Below are positions 18,761 through 28,992 of a DNA stretch of 64,000 nucleotides, in pieces. The position numbers and the translations under genes were made by a program. The notes beneath the pieces are model-generated. The model did no database searches, had not been told where the DNA came from, and worked only from the letters and a program-made list of their open reading frames with translations. The stretch's first letter is position 1; the number at the start of each line of letters is the position of its first letter. The stretch is from Diplonema papillatum (lineage: Eukaryota > Euglenozoa > Diplonemea > Diplonemida > Diplonemidae), in assembly GCA_030068145.1 (NCBI GenBank), contig JAPJBO010000931.1, positions 24,274-88,273 of the forward strand, in the 5' to 3' direction.

Positions 18761-20596
18761 TTAGGCAACTAGACTCCATTCGTGAACCGCGTAAAGTCGG
18801 GTATACGGCCACTCATCGTAGGCACTATGCAAACGAATAGAATCATAAAGATTTACTGCAGTTCGACTGCGCAGCAGCAGGACGCAAAGAAAGCTCTCCA
18901 GGTGATTCATCCCCCGGGACACGTGTCGAGGCGCAGAATCCGTAAGCGCGAAGGAAATCCATAGAACAGTGGAGAAAGACGACACCTTGAAGTAGCCGGC
19001 GACCTTGTTCAAAGAACGCGCGTAGCGAACCATCATGTGATCGGACAAACTGCGGCCTCCGCCGAAGGCCTGCAGGATGCCCCCGAAGCGTGAGTTCACC
19101 AACTTGGTTGGGCCGATGAAGCGCTCGACGAAGGTGGGCTCGATGATGAGATTGCCGCGTTTATCGATGCACACCTCGCGACCAGAGTGCTTGAAGACGG
19201 CCCCGTGCACACCGAAGGGAACGGTGGGCACGATGTCGCATTGGTTCACCACCCGAAACGAATGCGGGATGGCGTGGTCGTACGTCTCCGCGAAGGCCGC
19301 GTTGCCGACGCGCGGGGAGCCGAAGGTGTAAACGACGATCTTCTCGGTTCCCCTCCGCTTGACTTCCTTTTTGATCCAGTACGCCATCAGCATCGCCAGA
19401 GCGCCGCCCAGCGAGTGCCCTGTGCAGCATATCTGCAAATCCGGGTACTTTTCAATGATCGGCACCAATCGCGCCATCACCTGCGGCCGGATCATTCTGA
19501 ACGCCTGCAAGAACCCACGATGGCACCGCGGGAGACCGAATCCTGGAAGGGTTTCACATCGTCCGTGATACAAACAACGAGCGCGTGTTTTGTTACACAC
19601 GCATAAATATCCGGCTTTGGCAACAAATAGAGTGCTTTTGTACAGCTACAGGGGGTGTTGCCCTGGGTACGACTTCCCTCAGCGCTGGTGGTGGAAATAG
19701 TCAAAAAACGATAGTCCGACCGTACGGCGCCGCGCCCCAGCTTGAGGTTACAAGTTCTCTGGCTGTCAGGTGTGGCGGGGCGTTGCTTTCGCCGAACGTA
19801 TCCTTCGGCGGTGCAGGAAAATAAGGAATATGCGCGTACCTGTTTCCTTCCGGAAGCGAGAGACCCAAGACGAAGGGTCGAAGAGTGTCGTGCGCTTGTC
19901 GTTTACCATCTCTTCGAGGACGTCGCGAAACATCTGAAAGTCGGTTCGCACGTTTTGGAAACAATGCGTGCCGCGGAACGCGATGACGATGCGGTCCTCG
20001 TTCTTGCAGATGATCGCCTGCAGGTCCGACATGCGGATCTGAATCTCGGCGCTCGTGATACTGTTGATTATGTCCTCTACCTTGTGCCTGGTTTCATGCA
20101 ACCACCCCTCCGTGTTCCGATCCGAGCCGGCCTCGACTTCCTCGACCAGGCCGTTTTTGAAGCAGTCCCGGCACAGGCAGTACGGTCGGGTCTCACCGCT
20201 GTGTTCTCGATGGCACTCCGGCTCTTTGCAAGCGTAGCACATCCCACTGCGCACCTCCCCGTTCGAGCACGACGGCCCGCAGCACATGAACGAGCGGATG
20301 TACCGATACGCAAGCATGTGGTCGTGTTTCGGGTGCATTTTCTCAAAGACCGGCGAACGGCCTTCCGAGGCGCACGCGTGGATCACTTCGAGGAGCTCGT
20401 AGTTGTGCCGCTTACAGTCGATGGGCATTTTGCCTTCTTTCGCCTCCTTTGAGTGGTCCCTGCCCGGCTCGTCTCCGTAGACCTCCCACGAAATGCACAG
20501 CAGATCTACCGCGAGCTCCAAACTGAAGAGCGGCTTCACCTTTTTCTCGTCTTCGTCGCTCGTCGTGCTGTCAGCGTCTCCAGACTCGGTATGCAT
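18761..20596 (-). CDS. Class 3 lipase (alpha/beta hydrolase), two exons
   Basis: Exon 1 spans 20596-19840 and exon 2 spans 19542-18761; the intron is 19543-19839 (297 bp). Donor AAACAG|GTACGC and acceptor CCTTCCAG|GATTC join in phase to a continuous 512-residue protein. It should hydrolyse ester bonds of acylglycerols or related lipids. Visible family features are the oxyanion/RGT segment IVIAFRGT (residues 203-210), the nucleophile elbow GHSLGGA with Ser296, Asp355 in NQCDIVPTVP, and His421 in LSDHMM. An N-terminal Cys-rich insert (residues 105-146: CC-x3-C ... C-x2-C-x4-CH ... C-x-C-x2-C) is unusual for class 3 lipases and may bind zinc. No signal peptide is seen with the ATG at 20596; the open frame extends upstream only to a TTG at 20632. 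The last about 80 residues after His421 lack family similarity, so another splice (AAG|GTGTCG near 18991) is possible. Confidence 0.9.
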
Positions 20597-20966
20597 GTAC
20601 AGCCCATCGTCCTTACTGGGCGACGGAGTCAACGTTGCACCTTCGGTGCTTCTTCTGCGAGAGGATATTGCGGTGCCGACTATTAAGTGGCGCGGTGTCA
20701 GATATTATGTATGAAACACAGCTGCGCCGACCCCCCTCCCGGAAAGCGTTCGCTGCAGCACCAAACTAACGATCAACCACGCACGTTACAGTGGTCGCCC
20801 ATGGGCCAGGCAGTGGTCGCCCATGGGCCAGGCAGTGGTCGACCAGTCGTTGACCACTCGTTTTACAGGGGGATATTTTCAAAATACTTGACGTAGCTGC
20901 TTCGACTCCGAATGGAAGGGAGGAAATATAGAGGTAGGGGGAAAATCCAATACAACACAATCTGAT
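20597..20966. other. Upstream region of the lipase gene with a 24-bp duplication
   Basis: No gene is seen. The segment GTGGTCGCCCATGGGCCAGG occurs twice in tandem (20790-20837) with a third partial copy. On the minus strand this lies about 200 bp upstream of the lipase start, where a promoter would be expected; no TATA-like or other element is convincing. Confidence 0.5.
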
Positions 20967-21089
20967 TACCGTCTAGCTTCTAATTTATAGGCCAATAATA
21001 AGCGTGGTTTATAATTTATCGGCCGCTAATTTATAAATCGTTAATTACTATTTTCGGCGGCACTTTTTGTGGACTAATTAATTAATTTT

Positions 21090-21430
21090 TTTCAGTGGCA
21101 CCGCTTTAGCGGCGCCGCAGGCCCACGGTATGGTGCATACCACACGGTATACACAGCCGTTTTCTCGACGCAGACGGTACGGCACCCCTCTGTGCGCTTC
21201 TTCTCCTGATGCTTTCACGGGGTGCAGGGCGAAGGGGAATGGGTTTTGATGGTCACGATGGCAGTACGCTTTAAATGAAGGTAGAACGCGAGGGAAGCGC
21301 CGCAGGCCAGTATAGTGCAGACCGCACGGTATGGCCAGGATGCCTGACACGGACGGTACGGTACGCCTGTGTGCGGTTCTTCACTTGATGCTTCCACTGG
21401 GTGCGGAGCGAAGGAGAAAGTAGTTTGGCG
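21090..21430. repeat. Two diverged tandem copies of a ~180-bp unit
   Basis: The segments at about 21098-21250 and 21295-21440 align: GCGCCGCAGG, a GCACACGGTAT-like stretch, GACGGTACGG, CTGTGTGCG and a CTTGATGCTTTCAC-like stretch appear in the same order. They lie in the part of the element where the transposase catalytic domain would be expected. Confidence 0.65.
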
Positions 21431-22334
21431 GATGGTGGTGCACTGGGGTAAAGAAAGAAAATAAATGCGTAGTTTTGGTATATTCTTTTGAAAAGCGCGA
21501 GAGGGGGAGAGATGGGAGGATCCCTAATTCCTGCTCTCAGGTGTGGCACCTTCGGTGCGTGCTTTTTCCTCACCAGAGTTGGAAGAGGTCTTTTCTGCAA
21601 GAACGTGAAGATGCTGGGTTGTCCCTTCGGTGGTGGCTTTCGAGGTCGGCCTACACGCTTTCCAGACGGCTTAGTTGCCGCTTTCGGTCTTAGTGTGGCT
21701 GGAAGGACAGGGGGAACTTGATCGTGGGGTTGTGACTGCGTTGCAGAGGCTGGGGGTAAGACGATAGCAGGTTCAGGCTCCTCCGTGGGCTGCCTTGCTG
21801 TGCGGTCGCGTTCGGTCTCCTCAACCTCACTGAGGGTCTTGTCCCAATCGGTCTGTTCTTTGAGCAAAGCAACGTACTTGTCGAACACAACATCGGTAGG
21901 TGTGTTGTCCTTTCGGATTGGTTGAGATAACCCCATTGCACGATGGATTCCGCACAACCCCCATGACTGTTCGATGGCCTCTTTTGAGAGCGCCATTGCA
22001 GAGAACTTCCCGCCTGTGATACCCCATCCGAGTTCGCGAGTCCGTGCTGTCAGCTTGAGCAAGCTCTCCTCTTCTGCAAGAGTCAGCAAGAGCTTCGGTC
22101 CGCGCTGCTTGGGGGCGAAGTACTCACCCGTCTCCTTCTTGTGGCCACGTATTTATTCAATATGCAAGCACTGATTGTGCGGTTGGGGTTGTTCTTGTTC
22201 CACAGTCTAACCACATCGATCTGCACACCGCCCGCCAGCTCTGTGATATCTCTTTCTGTGAAGACTGTCCTGTTCCCAGTTGGACCACCTCTTCCTCCGC
22301 CTTCGCCTCTTCGTCTTTCCTGATCTGGTCTCAA
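21271..22334 (-). pseudogene. pogo-like transposase N-terminal remnant with AT-hook
   Basis: Two overlapping minus-strand frames (22334-22083 and 22089-21271) appear to be one protein broken by a register change near 22085. The first has a possible helix-turn-helix start (FTERDITELAGGVQIDVVRLW). The second continues with LTLAEEESLLKLTARTRELG, the spacing seen in CENP-B/pogo DNA-binding domains. It later carries an AT-hook-like GKRVGRPRKP and becomes Pro-rich before running into repeats. No DDE motifs follow. It is most likely a remnant that could still bind element ends. Confidence 0.5.
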
Positions 22335-22527
22335 ATGTGACTAGATATTGACATTGTTTATTTGTCTCAGGTGATGGGCCTGTTCGGGTTGCACGGTACA
22401 GGTGTAGCACGCTCTGATTTACAGGCCTTTGTTTTATGCAATTTTTAATTTATAAATCATTGATTATTATTTTTCAAATTTCCCAATATTTATAAATTAA
22501 AAACTACATAAATTAGGAGCCAGACGG

Positions 22528-24807
22528 TAGTTCTTCGCTTACACCACCGTGTGTTGTTTTCTTCACTCAGGACTTTGATCTGTTTTGTTTGTGTGATTCG
22601 TCGTGTAGGGGTAGACCCGCATGACCTCACGTCCGTTCAACACGTGGTTCGGTATTTACAGCACTTGGCATCCCTTCTGTTCTTTGTCGGGCAGCATCGT
22701 TGAGCATTTCCTTTCGAGCTGGTGCTTACAGTGCTCCCACTAAGGAAAAAACCGGAGGAATTCCTCAAAAAAAAGGTGCTGAAAAATGCCCCGGAGGAAT
22801 TCCTCCGGGGGGACCTGAGGAATTCCTCCGGCCTGGTACCTGGCGTAGGAGTGAACCCGTGTGGGTGTAGCTCGCGACTAGTACTGGTCATGAAGTCTTT
22901 GCCGAATCTTTCTGTGTGACTTTGGCACCTGCGGCATGGACTGCTTCAAAAAACCGCGCCTGGGGCACAAGATGTGGCTGATGGTGCGAGCATGTTGTCA
23001 CATTTGGCGTCAAAACTGACTGAGTCCACCACAAAACTGTGAAGAGGGAAGGACAGTGTCTATCCTCATGCTTATCAGGAGTCTTTGTGCTCTCAAATAC
23101 TCTTTGGGCAGACCGCTGTGTGTGACACCATGCCAGTTTTCGGGATCTTCGTACTGCCCCTGACAAGGCCTCCAATTTTTTTCCGCGCCTGCGGCGCAGG
23201 TATTCTTGACTATGTAGGACTATCTCATCATTTGTCTCGTCCAAGTGTCCACTGGCAAAGGATTCATATCAAAATTATAAGGAGTGCAGTGATTCCCGGC
23301 ATGAGATCTCGCTTGTGGGGATTTCCAATGCTCGGCACCTTCGGCTGACACTGCCAACCAGCCTACCATGCAGGGTCACTACCCAGCTTGTGCACTGCAC
23401 GAACAGCATGAAATTGCTGGTGTTTACTTCCTCTGGCATGTTGGGGGGTTGGCGGTGGGATCCAATCTCAGAAGCTGGAGTCAAAGCTACAGTGAAAAAA
23501 GCGGGTGTGGTGCGGATTCACGCGCATTTTGGTTGTGGTGGAGCAACCCATCTCTAGCTCCAGCTCACCCTGGGAGCACTGACAGACACTGCTAAAAAAA
23601 GCGCGACACTGCGACAGCGCCAAAAAAAAAAAAAAAAAAAAACTTTTCCTGATTTAGGCTTCCTCCGGCATTTCGGAGGTAAGTGGGAGCACTGGGTGCT
23701 TATGTAAAAAATAAAAAAAAACGAGGATACTCGGAGCTGATTTCTTCGTGCAGGCGGTTCTTGAACAGAGGACGGGTTTGTGACAAGAAACCTGGTTGAG
23801 TCTGCCTTGCTTTCAAGGATTGAGCCATGCGGTCTTTGGCAAGTGAATCGGACATAGAACAAACTAGGTACGGTGTCGAATCACGTGGCGCAAAAAAAAG
23901 GCTGCCTGAAATGGCAGGCACGTGGAGCAAAGTATGATTAGGGAGGACTCAACGCACGCAAGGATGATGAAGCGGACAACGAGCTGGTAGTAGACTTCTT
24001 CAGGCACGCCTTCGGTTTCATCCGGTCGCCCCTCCCCTGCTTCAGCATCAGCTCCGCGAAAGTAAAACAAAAAGGAAAACCGCCCGAAAAATACGCTATC
24101 TCTGTGAAGTGGAAAGTACGGAGCTGTGCGTGAAGGCAGGAAAGGGGGTCCTGCTCAGGTTACTAAATCGGTCATCATGTTCATACCAGCTCGGGAATCA
24201 AAATAACGAAGTGAATACCGAACAGCTTACGAATGGAAGATCTACATTGCGCACCTCGACAATAAGATGAGAACACGAGGGGTGCCTCCGCGAAGAAAGA
24301 CGACAAATAGAAGGGAAGACGATTCACTCTGCATAAGAATGGATGTTTACGCTCGCGTCGGTAGTTGAAACAATATTGTCCAATGGAAGCTTTTGCGTGT
24401 TTCGTTGTGGACACAACCGGCACCTCAGCTGTATGCTGGCAGTTTCCTCACCATTGATGGGCTGAGACATTGAGATTTTCATGAAGAACTTGAGCTGTTG
24501 GCCCACAGACCGCCATTCTACGAAAGCGGACGAATGAAGAGTAGTCAGAGCAAATTCGACAAGGTGGTGAAGTCTCATGCCTTCAGGTGAAAATACCGGT
24601 CAAGTGTGTGAGAGGACTATGAGGACGACCAGGGTGGAGGAGGCGGCCATCAGCTTTAAGGGGAGCAAACAACAAGGGAGAGAGAGAGACGAGTTAGAGT
24701 GCAGGGACCATCTCTCCGAGGAGTATCCGGTCGCCCCACTACTATCCCGTACTACTACGGCGGGCGCAAGTCGTTGCGCCGTGGGCGCGGAGCGAGCCGT
24801 GGCCCTG
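22528..24807. other. No recognisable gene
   Basis: Open frames up to 118 codons show no domain. Noted items: GGAGGAATTCCTC palindromes three times between 22752 and 22830, a run of about 22 A at 23622-23643, and moderately A/T-biased sequence. This is the 3' flank of the minus-strand Wntless-like gene. Confidence 0.4.
22752..22830. repeat. GGAGGAATTCCTC palindrome cluster
   Basis: Three copies of GGAGGAATTCCTC or TGAGGAATTCCTC lie within about 80 bp. The middle one extends to CCCCGGAGGAATTCCTCCGG, so it could form a strong hairpin. Function unknown. Confidence 0.6.
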
Positions 24808-27015
24808 TCAAAGATGATTGTTGCACCGATGGTGGCGCAGCCGGGGGCGTTCTGACTGGCAATGACAAGGTTTGGCAATGTAGCCTTTCTGCGAGAGGAA
24901 GAAGCAAATTGCAAACCTGTTCGGCAACGAGCCGTTCCAAGATGCGTCGATGATGCGCTGCTTTGCGTTGGTGAAGCTCCTGTGAGCAGCTCCCTGAGCC
25001 TGGGCCATGCTATGAGCGACTGCGTCGCCGACTCGCTTTTTCGCGTCGAGGGCCTTCCGCATCGCAGAGAACAGGAGACTCTTCGACCCGGAGTCGCCCC
25101 TGGCCCCTTCTTGCTGGCACCGTAAAAAAGCTTCGCGTTCCTTTTCCCAAAGGAAGAAGTACATGGTCGAGTTTCCCGTGTGGTTCACGTACGTGATCCA
25201 TGCTGTCGGCCACTTAGACGTGACCCACGCCCGGTCCATGGCCTCTGGTGGAACCTGGCCCTCGTCAAAGACAACCGGACTGTACAACTGTGCCAGGATC
25301 AGTACAAATACGATATTTGCTATAGTATCGCCCACGGTGAATCCGTACGACAGCTCCTTGCAAACTAACTGATCGAGCACCGTCCGTCCCTGGCTGTATT
25401 TGTACACACAATAGAAGAAGGTCGAGCATGAGTACACAACATGCCACAGGTACAGCAAAAGAAAGAACCGGAAGCTCAGCTGCCGGCTCTTCGTCGGCCA
25501 GTAATGCTGCTCGACCAAGCCCTTCGAGGCCCTCAGCATGTAAAAGATCATGGCCATGATCCAAACAAAGACGAGCATGGTGAAGATCAGGCTGTTCGAA
25601 ATGAGCTCGCCACCCCACAAGCCGGGGTCTGTATTCTCAGAGACGTAGTACGCCCTGTAGTCAGCTTTCACGTGGACCCAGTCTTGCAGGAGAAATGTAA
25701 GGTACCACAGCGTGATGAAAATGTAAATCAAAGAACGACTCCAATCGGCCTTCCCCACGGACAGCTTCGGCCGTTGCTTGCAGCACGCGGCGATAATGAG
25801 TAGTTCGTACATGCGCAGCAGGTTGATGAAGTAAAAGGGCAGGTTCGCGTCAATGAACTTGATCACGCGGTCATTCCAATTCCAGCCGGCACCGTCTAGC
25901 CGCAGATCATGCTCGCCCATTTGCACCATGGACGGCAGCTTCGCGGGGTTGAGGTACAGAATACTGAAAAAGAGAACGACGACAGTCCACTTCTGTTCGA
26001 TCATCCAAGGACGAGACCGCACAGCACCGTACTGCCGGAAGTGTGGTTTCATCGATCTGAAATTCTTGCACCCGAGGTACACGATATACACAGCGAAGAA
26101 GTACACGACGAAGAACAATGCCCCATAACGCACTGCGAGCTCAAGCAGGGTCTCCAGCCAGAAATGATAAACCAGCGCGATCCCGGGGGCCAGGTCGTCG
26201 TTTTCGAACAGAACCGGGTACAGGGCGTCGGCGTTCAACAGGAGCAGCTGCACAGTCAGCGTGCGCGATACGACGTAGAATGGCTCGCCGAACACAATCA
26301 AATCGCACTTTTGACCCGATTTGCACGTGAAGGTGGACATGTGCTTCTCCCACGTGTGCACGTCGCGCGACCACGTTGTGTTCGCTCGAAACGAGCTCGG
26401 CGGCACTTCGTAGACGTGATCCGCGTACGTCACCCACCCACCGAACCAAAGGCTGGTGCTGAACCCAGTCTGATTGACGGGGCTCCCGTCGAGAACGAAC
26501 GCCATGAACACCATTTTGTTCAAAATAGACATTCCGCTGATCTCACCGTCCCACTTCAGACACATTTCGCTGGGACACGACACATTTTCAACACCGGGCA
26601 CACCGTGCACTGGAATGAAGTCGTCTTTATGATATTCGCGCATGCACAAGGAGCTATTCCAGTCCCCGAACTCGCTGCTCACGTCTCCTCCGCACAGGTT
26701 CCGGAGCTCCAACACCCGTTCACTGTACACTTTCGTGAAGAACGCGAACGCGACGCTGGCGTAAAAAAGAAGCATGATGGATTTAATCGACTTTCCCGAC
26801 ATGGTCTCGAGGCGAAAGTTCGACATCAGATGCAGAGGCTTCTTCGTCTGCCACGGCCCCTTCTTCTTGGTGTGGCCCCATTTCAACGCCTTCGCGCGCT
26901 CTCGCTGAACTTCTTCCTTTTTCATGAGAGTCGACGGCGGGCTCATCGGCGACGCAATGCTCCCGGTTCGGCACAAATCGTCTTTCGTGGCATTGAGCAG
27001 AGGCTGCACGGACAT
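24808..27015 (-). CDS. Wntless/TMEM181-like membrane protein
   Basis: The first ATG of this frame is at 27015; the open frame starts three codons earlier, so a further upstream exon is possible. About 735 residues. A cytosolic basic N-terminus precedes a membrane segment near residues 80-98. Then comes a lumenal domain of about 200 residues with paired Cys and N-glycosylation sequons (NSS, NVS, NQT, NTT). Seven hydrophobic segments follow (about residues 305-610). One TM, a lumenal GOLD-like domain and seven TMs is the layout of the Wntless/TMEM181 family, whose animal members carry lipidated cargo or act as receptors in the secretory pathway. Cargo in a protist is unknown. After the last TM come a short loop with NHTGNST and a Lys/Arg/Ala-rich cytosolic tail. 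The final about 30 codons look intronic: AACAG|GTTTGC near 24919 is a possible donor. The plus-strand 492-codon frame here is a shadow. Confidence 0.75.
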   Translation of the reverse strand: MSVQPLLNATKDDLCRTGSIASPMSPPSTLMKKEEVQRERAKALKWGHTKKKGPWQTKKPLHLMSNFRLETMSGKSIKSIMLLFYASVAFAFFTKVYSERVLELRNLCGGDVSSEFGDWNSSLCMREYHKDDFIPVHGVPGVENVSCPSEMCLKWDGEISGMSILNKMVFMAFVLDGSPVNQTGFSTSLWFGGWVTYADHVYEVPPSSFRANTTWSRDVHTWEKHMSTFTCKSGQKCDLIVFGEPFYVVSRTLTVQLLLLNADALYPVLFENDDLAPGIALVYHFWLETLLELAVRYGALFFVVYFFAVYIVYLGCKNFRSMKPHFRQYGAVRSRPWMIEQKWTVVVLFFSILYLNPAKLPSMVQMGEHDLRLDGAGWNWNDRVIKFIDANLPFYFINLLRMYELLIIAACCKQRPKLSVGKADWSRSLIYIFITLWYLTFLLQDWVHVKADYRAYYVSENTDPGLWGGELISNSLIFTMLVFVWIMAMIFYMLRASKGLVEQHYWPTKSRQLSFRFFLLLYLWHVVYSCSTFFYCVYKYSQGRTVLDQLVCKELSYGFTVGDTIANIVFVLILAQLYSPVVFDEGQVPPEAMDRAWVTSKWPTAWITYVNHTGNSTMYFFLWEKEREAFLRCQQEGARGDSGSKSLLFSAMRKALDAKKRVGDAVAHSMAQAQGAAHRSFTNAKQRIIDASWNGSLPNRFAICFFLSQKGYIAKPCHCQSERPRLRHHRCNNHL

Positions 27016-27024
27016 GCCGTGCAC

Positions 27025-28990
27025 GCCAGTGTCACGAAGAATGCCGGTGAAAGGCTAAGTGTGCGACACTCTTGCAATCACTACTCCTTTTTGCTCAACT
27101 CCACGCAGCCATCGGACTGTCCGCAACAGTGGGCCAAACGAGCGGAGGACGAGCAGCGTGAAAATCTCGCCAGTGCCGAAAACGCCCCCTTATACGATGC
27201 ACGGGGTGTTTCTTCTTTGGATGCTTTGGCTTCTTTTCCTTTTGCGTTTTATGTGGGCTCGGATTGTTTGCCTGAATCGCTTCCTGAACAAGGCGAGCAA
27301 CAACTGGAGGTAGTTCTCACTGCCGTTCAGAGCATTCTGCTTCTCAGTGACGTCCTACTGTCGTTTACTGCGTCAAAGATCGAATGATCACACGCGCGCC
27401 GGATGCGGGCAAGCACAACACACACTCTTAGCGGCAAATCTGAAGGAGAAGGAGCCAACTCAGTCCTTCTATCAAGTCTGACGAGGTACATTAGTCGGAT
27501 CCATCTGGACAACCCAAGACGGGCGTGACACCGAAGACCCAGAAGCCCCTCTCTGCTAGTTTGAAGCATCAGGTTGCTCTTCCATCAGCAGTAATTCAAT
27601 AACCCGTGATCATTTCTTCGGGCATCATCCACTGTGCGTACTGAAGTGAAAACTAGTAAATCGGTGTGGATGCTGTCTGCTGAAGCGTCCGAGAGCAGTG
27701 TAAGAATCTGCCCAGTGGCCACCGAATAAGACACAAACTACTGCTAGAATACCGGGATACCGGTGCTCGTGTGCTAGACTGTTTCTCGAAGATATCATCA
27801 AACCCTTACGCGCAGACGTTGAATTTGTCTCCAATTAAACGGAAATGTGGGGAAATTCATGGCTGGAGGCTTCTATAAGGCAAGAGAGGCGTTTTTGCAT
27901 CTACGGTACACAAAAGGGTGGAACGGCTGAGAGGAAGCAGTGCGATACTTTCTTTGCGCGCACGTTCCTACCTTCCCTGAAGCTGAGTCATCTTGAGAGG
28001 TGTCAGCTGATGGCAATGCTTGTGAAGCAGCTTCAAGATGAACGCCTGGAGAAGGTACTAGTTAAACGACTCTTCCGTGTCAACACATCCGTTTTCTGGT
28101 CGGCGAGGGGGTGCACTGCTGCCCTCGTCCCGTTCTCACGGAAAAGGTCCTGGCAGGGCACAGTTGAGGGAAAGACGCGATTGCAGGAAAGAAGCTCGCG
28201 AATCCGGATTCAATATAAATTAAGCCCCCAAAAGTTGCTGACGGCAGTCCGCCCCGGTCTATAGTCGGAAACCAAGCTCCGGCAAAAAAAAAAAACCCCC
28301 CTGATTCGGACTAATACATTTAGCTGTAATCACGTCAAGTAATGCAGCGGGTTAGGGGATTAACTCTAAATGACAGAACAACTAGTATGCCTGGAGAGAG
28401 CAAGGTGGCTGTGGGGGGCCCTGATTTGTGGGTTCGACTTTCTAGGAGATATTGAATAGAACACGAGAGAAGGCTGGGACTTTCATCCATCCTGCAACAT
28501 GCGTTGGCTCTAGATTGAAATTGTCACGTGTACAACAAAAAGCAAGGTGTAGCTCCTGCAGACCTCCCGCATCTTGAGTTCGACTCGGCATCTGAATACA
28601 ACGTGACTGCACGAGAGTGATAACTTTGTTCACGATCATCTGTAGTACTCAGTACAACCAATTTGGTCATATCACGCGAGACAGAAGTCGGGCCTTCGCA
28701 GCAAACTACACCAAGAAACACGAAAAGAAGGCTTTGAAAAATTAGTGCGCACGGCGGCGTCAATAACACCAGAAAGGGACGACATCTTGGACTTGGATGA
28801 AATTTCTTGTATGGACACTCGACAGGGAGCACGAAGCTATGTAGCGAATTGTTGACAACTTTGAACCGCTGGAGGCAACCTCGAGCCTTCTCTCAGCCTT
28901 GAGTTCGCAGCGGAGAACTCTGAGAAGCAAGGGCTATGACTAGCCCAAGCGCGTGCTTGGTATCGAAGGTGCGAAGCATGTTGCACATAT
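27025..28990. other. No recognisable gene; 5' flank of the Wntless-like gene
   Basis: Open frames up to 139 codons (27845-28264 plus) have no domain I recognise. There is a short A run at 28284. No promoter element could be assigned. Confidence 0.4.
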
Positions 28991-28992
28991 TA

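Larger units (their letters stand above)
20969..22527 (-). mobile_element. Decayed pogo-like transposon, TA-flanked, 1.56 kb
   Basis: The left end CCGTCTAGCTTCTAATTTAT and the inverse of the right end differ at two of 20 positions. TA flanks both sides (20967-20968 and 22528-22529). AT-rich subterminal repeats such as AATTTATAAATC lie inside both ends. The interior holds only the N-terminal DNA-binding part of a transposase and a duplicated non-coding segment; the catalytic region is missing. This is a non-autonomous, internally deleted copy. Confidence 0.75.

Noticed and set aside
25909-27387. 492-codon plus-strand frame
   Set aside because: It lies antisense to the Wntless-like gene; its composition follows the opposite-strand codons.
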